DNA from: Gammaproteobacteria bacterium
Lineage (GTDB): Bacteria > Pseudomonadota > Gammaproteobacteria > HK1
NCBI GenBank assembly: GCA_022822245.1
Contig: JAJECB010000052.1
Coordinates: 1 to 5,578 of the forward strand
DNA: 5,578 nucleotides
Reading direction: 5' to 3'
Each line of letters begins with the position of its first letter. Positions within the stretch are counted from its first letter, which is position 1. Below, in pieces: positions 1-5,578 of the stretch. Both the position numbers and the translations under genes were made by a program. Under the pieces are notes generated by a model. It was not told the origin of the DNA, did not search any database, and worked only from the letters and a program-made list of their open reading frames with translations.

Positions 1-200
1 GCCTTCACGTCGCCCCCGGCCGAGAACGCCCGCCCCGCCCCGCCGACCACGATGCACCCGACCGACGCGTCGCGGGCGAGCCGCGGGATCGCGTCAAGGA
101 GGCCGTCCATCATCTCGTCCGAGAGCGCGTTCAGGCTGTCCGGCCGGTTCATGGTGAGGGTCGCGACGCCGTTCTCGCATCGCTCCAGCAGATCGCTCAT
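1..200 (-). CDS. Enoyl-CoA hydratase/isomerase family protein, N-terminal fragment (runs off window)
   Basis: The first 66 codons of a crotonase-superfamily protein are present; the rest lies beyond the left edge. The start is ATG at 200-198, preceded by GGGAG with 5 nt spacing. The fragment opens MSDLLERCENGVATLTMNRP and continues through SLNALSDEM, the usual N-terminal beta-strand and 'NRP-x-x-x-NAL' signature of the family. It ends in AFSAGGDVK (residues 58-66), the first oxyanion-hole/CoA-binding segment. Members act on acyl-CoA thioesters in the cytoplasm (hydration, isomerisation and related reactions). The catalytic Glu positions and the second oxyanion Gly are outside the window, so the exact reaction cannot be assigned. 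It lies 53 nt downstream of the class III alcohol dehydrogenase on the same strand and is probably in the same transcript. Family call is firm; specific function is open. Confidence 0.9.
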   Translation of the reverse strand, partial: MSDLLERCENGVATLTMNRPDSLNALSDEMMDGLLDAIPRLARDASVGCIVVGGAGRAFSAGGDVK

Positions 201-253
201 CTCGTCTCCCGTGTCGTCCGCGTTCGGCGCGGGTCTCCGGCCCGCCGCCCCGG

Positions 254-1363
<1,110 letters not shown>

Positions 1364-1365
1364 GG

Positions 1366-1905
1366 CTATCCTCCTTCCGCGACGTAGCGGCTGAACTCTT
1401 CGTTGAACGCGAACAGCTTGGGATCGGCGAGGCGGTCGACGTAGAGCACCCCGTCGAGGTGATCGAGCTCGTGTTGGAACACGGTGGCGAGGAATCCGTC
1501 CGCGACGACCCGGGCCGGCTTTGCCGCCTCGTCGAGGTAGTCCACCTGCACCCGCCGGGGGCGTTCGACGTAGCCCCGCATCCCGGGCACCGAGAGGCAC
1601 CCCTCCCAGTAGCCGGCGGGGGTCGAATCGAGCACGGTGGTCCTCGGGTTGAACACGGTGAACGAGGTCTGCTCCTCGTCGAGGTCGCGCTCCGCGTCGC
1701 CCGGATCGAACTCGATAACGGCGATACGCACCGGCTCGTGCACCTGGGGGGCGGCGAGCCCGACCCCAGCGTACTCCGCCATCGTCTCGCGCATGTCCTC
1801 GACGAGCCGCCTCGTCGCGGGCGATCGGATCTCCGCTCGGGTGAGCTCACGGCAAGGCTCCCGGAGAACGGGATGCCCGAGCCGGGCCACCTTGCGGATC
1901 GCCAT
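1366..1905 (-). CDS. def: Peptide deformylase
   Basis: This 179-aa enzyme removes the N-formyl group from nascent polypeptides in the cytoplasm, releasing formate. All three family motifs are intact: GVGLAAPQ (47-54), EGCLS (101-105) and QHELDH (144-149). The metal ligands are C103, H145 and H149, and E146 is the catalytic acid/base. The length is usual for a bacterial deformylase. The ATG (1905-1903) overlaps the SDR stop as TGATG, with no recognisable Shine-Dalgarno just before it, so translation probably depends on ribosomes finishing the SDR. Its final codons (GAA GGA GGA TAG) carry the ribosome site of the following dehydrogenase. The gene is not next to fmt (methionyl-tRNA formyltransferase), its common partner, so it may be a second, non-housekeeping deformylase; that is inference. 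Its opening [17 protein letters not shown] is typical of the family and supports this start. Confidence 0.96.
   Translation of the reverse strand: MAIRKVARLGHPVLREPCRELTRAEIRSPATRRLVEDMRETMAEYAGVGLAAPQVHEPVRIAVIEFDPGDAERDLDEEQTSFTVFNPRTTVLDSTPAGYWEGCLSVPGMRGYVERPRRVQVDYLDEAAKPARVVADGFLATVFQHELDHLDGVLYVDRLADPKLFAFNEEFSRYVAEGG
1370..1376 (-). promoter_or_regulatory. Ribosome binding site of the class III ADH, inside the deformylase 3' end
   Basis: The minus strand reads AAGGAGG, a complete match to the anti-Shine-Dalgarno core, 6 nt before GTG at 1363. It lies in the last codons of the deformylase. It settles the GTG start of the dehydrogenase and argues against the longer open frame reaching upstream. 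Confidence 0.88.
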
Positions 1906-2678
1906 CAGAACCGGGTGCGGTGCGAGGCGCCGCCATCGATGGTGATGATGGTGCCGGTGGTGTTGGCGGAGAGGTCGGAGGCGAGGAAGGCAACCATGTC
2001 GCCGATGTGCTCCGGCTGACCGGGCGGGTAGTCCTGGTTCGCCACCTCGCGCCATCGCTCGGGGTCGCCGAGTTCGTGCTCCGCGGTCGTGCGCAACATG
2101 GTGACGAGGCGCTCGGTCTCGATCTGACCCGGGTTGATCCCCACCACCCGGACCCCGTCGATGGTGCTCCCGCCCCCGAGGGCCCGGGTGAACGCCATCA
2201 AGCTCGCGTTGCCGGCCGAGCCCGCGATGTAGCCCGCGATGGGGCGCTCGCCGGCCGCCCCGATGACGTTGATGATGACCCCCTTGCCACGCGCCTTCAT
2301 GTTCTCGTAGGCCGCCCGGCAGGTGTTCTGGTAGCCGAACACCTTGAGGTTCCACGCCTCCCGCCAGGTGTCCTCCCCCACCGCCTGGAGGTCGCCGCCC
2401 GGGATCGCTCCCGCGTTGTTGACGAGGATGTCGACGTCCCGGCAGGTCTCGATGAGGGCGCGGGCCGCGTCCCCGTCGGAGAGGTCCACGGGATGGATCT
2501 CGGCCCGGACGTTGAAGCGCCCCCGGATCCGGTCGCGGGCGGCCGCGAGGTCCGATTCGGTGCGGGCCGCGAGATGCACGTCGCAGCCCTCACGGGCGAG
2601 GCTCTCCGCCGCCGCGTACCCGATGCCCTTCGACGCGCCGGTGATGAGCGCGGTCCGTCCTGCAATCCCGAGATCCAT
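1905..2678 (-). CDS. SDR-fold oxidoreductase-like protein with replaced catalytic Ser-Tyr-Lys
   Basis: This is a 257-aa Rossmann-fold protein of the classical SDR size. It has the nucleotide-binding TGASKGIG (13-20), R39 after the second strand (HLAART, suggesting NADP(H) preference), VDLSD (64-68), NNAG (87-90), the structural/catalytic Asn N110 (WNLKVFG), INPGQIET (181-188) and a C-terminal GTIITIDGG (242-250). The active site is odd. Aligned without gaps to FabG-type SDRs, the catalytic Ser falls on G140 (NVIGAAG), Tyr on G153 and Lys on N157 (segment GSAGNASLMAFTRAL). A nearby Y150 is three residues early. From memory, a group of provisional 'short chain dehydrogenase' proteins (PRK06125-like) shares this GSAGNA block, so it is probably a family trait and not a mutation. 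Start ATG follows a strong AGGAGGAGG. The substrate is unknown; the beta-oxidation neighbours suggest acyl or lipid metabolism. Confidence 0.88.
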   Translation of the reverse strand: MDLGIAGRTALITGASKGIGYAAAESLAREGCDVHLAARTESDLAAARDRIRGRFNVRAEIHPVDLSDGDAARALIETCRDVDILVNNAGAIPGGDLQAVGEDTWREAWNLKVFGYQNTCRAAYENMKARGKGVIINVIGAAGERPIAGYIAGSAGNASLMAFTRALGGGSTIDGVRVVGINPGQIETERLVTMLRTTAEHELGDPERWREVANQDYPPGQPEHIGDMVAFLASDLSANTTGTIITIDGGASHRTRF

Positions 2679-2783
2679 CCGCCTCCTCCTCTGTCTTGTC
2701 CCGTTCCGATGCTCGGGCCGCCGCCGGGGAGGGGTGCCGTCCCCGCGCCGCGCCGGAAGGCCGGCGGCGGCGGCGGTGAGGAA
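2679..2783 (-). other. GC-rich intergenic region with nested inverted repeats
   Basis: This 105-nt gap separates the FadB-like gene from the SDR-like gene. It contains a perfect 11-bp inverted repeat, 2717-2727 with 2761-2771, with a 33-nt loop. A competing compact hairpin, 2751-2756 with 2761-2766 (six G-C pairs, 4-nt loop), shares the right arm. The right arm is part of a (CGG)5 run at 2762-2776. No T-run follows on the minus strand, so it does not look like a classical intrinsic terminator. It could be an attenuator, mRNA-processing barrier or Rho-related structure, or simply a consequence of high GC. Confidence 0.4.
2682..2690 (-). promoter_or_regulatory. Strong ribosome binding site of the SDR-like gene
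   Basis: The minus strand reads AGGAGGAGG; the AGGAGG core at 2690-2685 is 6 nt from the ATG at 2678. It is the strongest start signal ahead of the SDR-deformylase pair and may effectively serve both genes, because the deformylase has no clear site of its own. Confidence 0.8.
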
Positions 2784-4868
2784 TCAGCTCGCGCCGATCC
2801 GACCGCCTTCGCTCGCCACCCGCTCGAGGAGCGCCGCCGGGCGCCACTCCTCTCCGTGCGCCGCTTCGAGCTCCTTCAGCCTCGCGACGATCCGGTCGAC
2901 CCCGACCTCGTCGGCGTGGAACATCGGCCCGCCCCGGTAGACCGGCCAGCCGTAGCCGTAGACCCACACCACGTCGATGTCGCTCGCCCGAAGCGCGATC
3001 CCTTCCTCCAGGATCTTCGCCCCTTCGTTGATCATCGGGTAGACGAGGCGCTCGAATATCTCCTCGCGCCCGATATCGTCCCGGCGCCGGACCTGGCGCT
3101 CCTCGGCGAACTCCCGGATGATCCGCGCGACGACCGGAGACGGCTTCGGAACCCGGCTTCCCGGCTCGTAGTCGTAGTAGCCGGCCCCCGACTTCTGCCC
3201 GCGCCGCCCCGCCTCGCAGAGCCGCTCGCGGATGGTCGCGCCGGTGGAAGTGGCCGCGGTCCAGCCGAGGTCGAGCCCCGCGAGGTCAGCCATCGCGAAC
3301 GGCCCCATGGGAAGCCCGAAGTCGTAGAGCACCGCATCGACCGCTTCGGGCGGCGCCCCTTCGAGGATGAGCCGGGTCGCCTCGCGCTGGCGGGCGAAGA
3401 GCATCCGGTTGCCGACGAATCCGTGGCACACCCCGACCAGCACCGGTACCTTCCGCAGCCGGCGCGAAAGGGCCATCGCGGTCGCGATGGTCTCCTTCGA
3501 GCTCTTCTCCCCCCGCACCACCTCGACCAGGCGCATGATGTTCGCGGGGCTGAAGAAATGGGTCCCGATGACGCTCTCCGGCCGGGCCGTGACGGCGGCG
3601 ATGGCGTTGACGTCGAGGGCGCTCGTGTTGGTCGCGAGCAGCGCGTGGCCGGGAGCGAGGGCGTCGAGGCGGCGGAAGGTCTCCTGCTTGACCTCGAGCT
3701 CCTCGTACACCGCTTCGACCACGGCGTCCGCCTCGCACGCCGCATCGAGGTCGAGGGTCCCGTGGATGAGGCCGAGGCGCTCCTCGACCTGCCCGGCGGT
3801 GAGGCCGCCCCGTGCCGCGGTGTTCTCGTAGTTCCGGCGGATGGTGGCGAGGCCGCGGTCGAGGGCTTCCTGGCTCATCTCCACCATCGACACGGGGATC
3901 CCGGCGTTGGCGAAGCACATGGAGATGCCCCCGCCCATCGTCCCGCCGCCGACGACGACCGCCCGCTTGACGTCGAGGGTCTCGGTAGTGCGGGGGACGT
4001 CCGGGATCTTGGCCGCCTCGCGCTCGGAAAAGAAGAAGTACTGCTGGGCGCGGGCCTGCACCCCGCCCATGAGCTCCGCGAAGATCTCCTGCTCGCGGGC
4101 CATGCCCTCGTCGAAGGGGAGCTCGACCGCCGCCTCGACGGTGCGGATGCACGCTTCCGGCGCCTCGAACCCCCGCATCCGCCGCGCGTTCTTCTTGCGG
4201 AACGCGTCGAAGAGCTCGGAGCTGCCGCGCGTCGGCGCGACCTTCTCGTCGCGGTCCCGGATGCGGGGGAGCGGCCCTCCGCCGGCCACCGCGCGCCGCG
4301 CGAACGAGACGGCGCCCTCGGTGAGGTCGCCCTCCACGACCTCGTCCGCGAGACCGTGCGCGAGCGCCTCGCGGGCGCCGACGGGATTGCCGCCCACGAT
4401 CATCTCGAGCGCCTTCTCCGGCCCCACCACCCGCGGCAGGCGCTGGGTGCCCCCCGCCCCGGGGCAGAGCCCGAGCTTGACCTCGGGGAGCCCGAACCGG
4501 GCGGACGGAACCGCGACCCGGAAGTGGCAGGCGAGCGCCGTCTCCAGCCCTCCTCCGAGGGCGGTGCCGTGGATCGCCGCGACCACCGGCTTCGGGGAGT
4601 CGTCGAGGACGTCGATCATCTCGAGGAAACCCGGGGGCTCAAGCGGCTTGCCGAACTCGGTGATGTCCGCCCCGGCGATGAACGTCCGCCCCGCGCAGGC
4701 GAGCACGATGCCGGTCACGCCGGGGTCGGCGACCGCCTCGCGCATGGTGTCGCAGATCCCCTGCCGAACGTGCCGGCTCAGGGCGTTGACGGGTGGGTTG
4801 TCGATGGTGATGACGGCGATGCCGTCACGTACTTCGAGCTGAACGGAGTCCGATGCTGTCGTGGCCAT
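2784..4868 (-). CDS. fadB: Bifunctional enoyl-CoA hydratase / 3-hydroxyacyl-CoA dehydrogenase (FadB-like)
   Basis: This 694-aa fused enzyme catalyses the middle two steps of fatty-acid beta-oxidation: hydration of 2-enoyl-CoA and NAD+-dependent oxidation of 3-hydroxyacyl-CoA. The crotonase domain occupies about residues 10-190, with oxyanion segments FIAGAD (63-68) and HGTALGGGLE (100-109) and catalytic glutamates E109 and E129 (GLPEVKLG). After a linker (about 190-298), the dehydrogenase NAD domain begins near residue 300 with GGGTMG (307-312). Active-site residues S416, H437, E449 and N487 keep the exact spacing of human HADH (S137, H158, E170, N208). Two C-terminal helical domains follow, with GQKSGAGYYDY (557-567) and YGYGWPVYRGGP (637-648). 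It is somewhat shorter than E. coli FadB. The partner thiolase (FadA) is not visible in this window. ATG is preceded by GGGAG at 5 nt spacing. FadB versus FadJ versus a specialised paralogue cannot be settled. Confidence 0.95.
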   Translation of the reverse strand: MATTASDSVQLEVRDGIAVITIDNPPVNALSRHVRQGICDTMREAVADPGVTGIVLACAGRTFIAGADITEFGKPLEPPGFLEMIDVLDDSPKPVVAAIHGTALGGGLETALACHFRVAVPSARFGLPEVKLGLCPGAGGTQRLPRVVGPEKALEMIVGGNPVGAREALAHGLADEVVEGDLTEGAVSFARRAVAGGGPLPRIRDRDEKVAPTRGSSELFDAFRKKNARRMRGFEAPEACIRTVEAAVELPFDEGMAREQEIFAELMGGVQARAQQYFFFSEREAAKIPDVPRTTETLDVKRAVVVGGGTMGGGISMCFANAGIPVSMVEMSQEALDRGLATIRRNYENTAARGGLTAGQVEERLGLIHGTLDLDAACEADAVVEAVYEELEVKQETFRRLDALAPGHALLATNTSALDVNAIAAVTARPESVIGTHFFSPANIMRLVEVVRGEKSSKETIATAMALSRRLRKVPVLVGVCHGFVGNRMLFARQREATRLILEGAPPEAVDAVLYDFGLPMGPFAMADLAGLDLGWTAATSTGATIRERLCEAGRRGQKSGAGYYDYEPGSRVPKPSPVVARIIREFAEERQVRRRDDIGREEIFERLVYPMINEGAKILEEGIALRASDIDVVWVYGYGWPVYRGGPMFHADEVGVDRIVARLKELEAAHGEEWRPAALLERVASEGGRIGAS

Positions 4869-4892
4869 GAGGGCTCCCGGGCTGTGTCACGC

Positions 4893-4910
4893 GGCGGGAG
4901 CGCTCCCACC
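4893..4910 (-). promoter_or_regulatory. Palindrome/hairpin upstream of the FadB-like gene (possible operator)
   Basis: GGGAGCGCTCCC at 4896-4907 is a perfect 12-bp palindrome in the 78-nt gap between ogt and the FadB-like gene, about 25-40 nt before the ATG. In minus-strand RNA it extends to a 7-bp stem (GGUGGGA with UCCCGCC, one G-U pair) and a GCGC loop. There is no following U-run, so an intrinsic terminator is unlikely. The position fits an operator for a dimeric repressor of the beta-oxidation gene, or an mRNA hairpin near its leader. No convincing -35/-10 pair could be assigned around it. Confidence 0.4.
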
Positions 4911-4946
4911 AACCGCCGATCGTATCACCCGACGCGCACGGGGAGG

Positions 4947-5525
4947 TCACGCCTCGGTCGAGGCGGAGAAGAGGGGCGCACCCCGCTCGTGGGAGAGGAG
5001 CCACGCCTTGCGGTCGAGGCCGCCCCCGTAGCCGACGAGGCGCCCGTCCGCGCCAATGACCCGGTGGCAGGGGAGGACGATCGCGACGGGGTTCGCCCCG
5101 TTCGCGGCCCCCACCGCGCGCGCCGCCCCGCGGCCGAGTCCCGCCGCCCGCGCGAGCTCGCCGTAGGTCCACGTCTCGCCGTAGGGGATGCGGGCGAGCG
5201 CGGTCCAGACGCGACGCCGGAACGTGGTGCCCTCGGGCTCGACGGCCATCTCGAACTCCCGGAGCTCCCCCGCGAAGTAGGCTTCGAGCTCCGCCACCTC
5301 GGGGGCGAGGCCGGCGTCGTCGCGGCGCCATTCGGACCCCGGCTCGGGCTCCGCCGGCCCCTCCACTCCCCGCCGCGGCGAGTCGGCCCGCACCGGATCG
5401 CGGTCGGGAATCGCAATGTGGCGCACCGCGGCGTCGTCCCGCGCGACGAGGAGCCTTCCGATCGGCGATTCGCACCAGGCGTACCGTACGGTTCCGCCCG
5501 GTCCGGCGGCCGGCCGCGCGCTCAC
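4947..5525 (-). CDS. ogt: Methylated-DNA--[protein]-cysteine S-methyltransferase (Ogt/AGT type)
   Basis: This 192-aa suicide repair protein transfers alkyl groups from O6-alkylguanine (and O4-alkylthymine) in DNA to its own cysteine. The acceptor is C153 in LPCHRVIG (151-158). H154 and E180 complete the Cys-His-Glu network, with the same 27-residue Cys-to-Glu spacing as human AGT (C145, E172). PYGETWTYGELA (114-125) supplies the conserved Tyr (Y121); RAVGAANGANP (136-146) holds the DNA-binding Arg finger (R136) and the Asn hinge (N145). There is no Ada-type N-terminal regulatory domain. Residues about 41-75 form a charged, Pro/Arg-rich linker. The start is GTG at 5525-5523, overlapping the previous gene's stop as GTGA. 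No good ribosome site precedes it, and no other start codon lies between it and the first conserved residues, so coupled translation is likely. Its functional link to the metabolic genes downstream is unclear. Confidence 0.94.
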   Translation of the reverse strand: MSARPAAGPGGTVRYAWCESPIGRLLVARDDAAVRHIAIPDRDPVRADSPRRGVEGPAEPEPGSEWRRDDAGLAPEVAELEAYFAGELREFEMAVEPEGTTFRRRVWTALARIPYGETWTYGELARAAGLGRGAARAVGAANGANPVAIVLPCHRVIGADGRLVGYGGGLDRKAWLLSHERGAPLFSASTEA

Positions 5526-5578
5526 GCGTTCCCGACCCGGGCCGCGACCTCGTCCGCGATCGCGAGCGACGAGGTGAG
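5522..5578 (-). CDS. C-terminal end of an unidentified upstream gene (partial)
   Basis: An open frame enters from the right edge and reads LTSSLAIADEVAARVGNA before TGA at 5524-5522. That stop overlaps the GTG start of the alkyltransferase as GTGA, a common arrangement of co-transcribed genes, which is the main reason to believe it is coding. Eighteen residues are too few to name a family. The Ala/Val/Glu-rich composition fits an amphipathic C-terminal helix of many enzymes. The true product must be read from sequence beyond this window. Confidence 0.5.
   Translation of the reverse strand, partial: LTSSLAIADEVAARVGNA

Noticed and set aside
1364..1600. N-terminal extension of the class III dehydrogenase to 448 residues
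   Set aside because: The added 79 residues are Arg/Gly/Pro-rich and overlap the conserved C-terminal half of the deformylase in another frame. The GTG at 1363 has a perfect ribosome site and gives the normal family length.
1906..2355. Longer deformylase frame reaching back to 2355 (329 residues)
   Set aside because: The extension is a low-complexity His/Arg/Gly-rich shadow of the SDR-like gene. The ATG at 1905 gives the normal deformylase N-terminus and length.
3841..4842. 333-codon open frame on the plus strand opposite the FadB-like gene
   Set aside because: Ser/Arg/Pro/Thr-rich translation without recognisable domains, antisense to the conserved hydratase and dehydrogenase domains; a composition artefact.
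4893..4910. Intrinsic terminator between ogt and the FadB-like gene
   Set aside because: The stem is good but is followed by GCGTGACAC on the minus strand, not a T-run, so it was kept only as a possible operator or hairpin.
4869..4946. Sigma-70 promoter for the FadB-like gene using TACGAT as -10 and GTGACC as -35
   Set aside because: The spacing is about 20 nt and both boxes are weak matches, so I could not support it.

Overview
This 5.6 kb window is very GC-rich. Every gene I can support lies on the minus strand, so the genes are described from high to low coordinate. Strong purine-rich ribosome sites, GTG starts and stop/start overlaps point to a high-GC bacterium. A glutathione-type class III alcohol dehydrogenase next to a FadB-like beta-oxidation protein suggests a Pseudomonadota member (alpha-, beta- or gammaproteobacterium). 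That placement is an inference; no marker here fixes the taxon.

Layout, in transcription order: (1) the last 18 codons of an unidentified gene (5522-5578), overlapping by 4 nt (2) an Ogt-type O6-alkylguanine-DNA alkyltransferase (4947-5525). (3) A 78-nt gap with a perfect 12-bp palindrome/hairpin. (4) A fused enoyl-CoA hydratase / 3-hydroxyacyl-CoA dehydrogenase of 694 aa (2784-4868). (5) A 105-nt GC-rich gap with nested inverted repeats. (6) A short-chain dehydrogenase/reductase-fold protein whose catalytic Ser, Tyr and Lys all appear to be replaced (1905-2678). (7) A peptide deformylase sharing one nucleotide with gene 6 (1366-1905). (8) A class III alcohol dehydrogenase / S-(hydroxymethyl)glutathione dehydrogenase starting at GTG 2 nt after the deformylase stop (254-1363). 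(9) The first 66 codons of a stand-alone enoyl-CoA hydratase/isomerase (1-200), running off the window edge.

The metabolic theme is acyl-CoA beta-oxidation (two crotonase-fold enzymes and a hydroxyacyl-CoA dehydrogenase) plus oxidoreduction and glutathione-dependent formaldehyde or long-chain alcohol handling. Genes 6-8 are so tightly joined that they are almost certainly co-transcribed and translationally coupled; genes 4 and 9 probably belong to the same transcript. The deformylase is out of its common def-fmt context. I see no mobile element, CRISPR array, tRNA or rRNA. The most unusual items are the SDR without a canonical catalytic triad and the SDR-deformylase-class III ADH coupling. 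The rest looks like ordinary metabolism and repair, and I do not see convincing evidence of a wholly new system.
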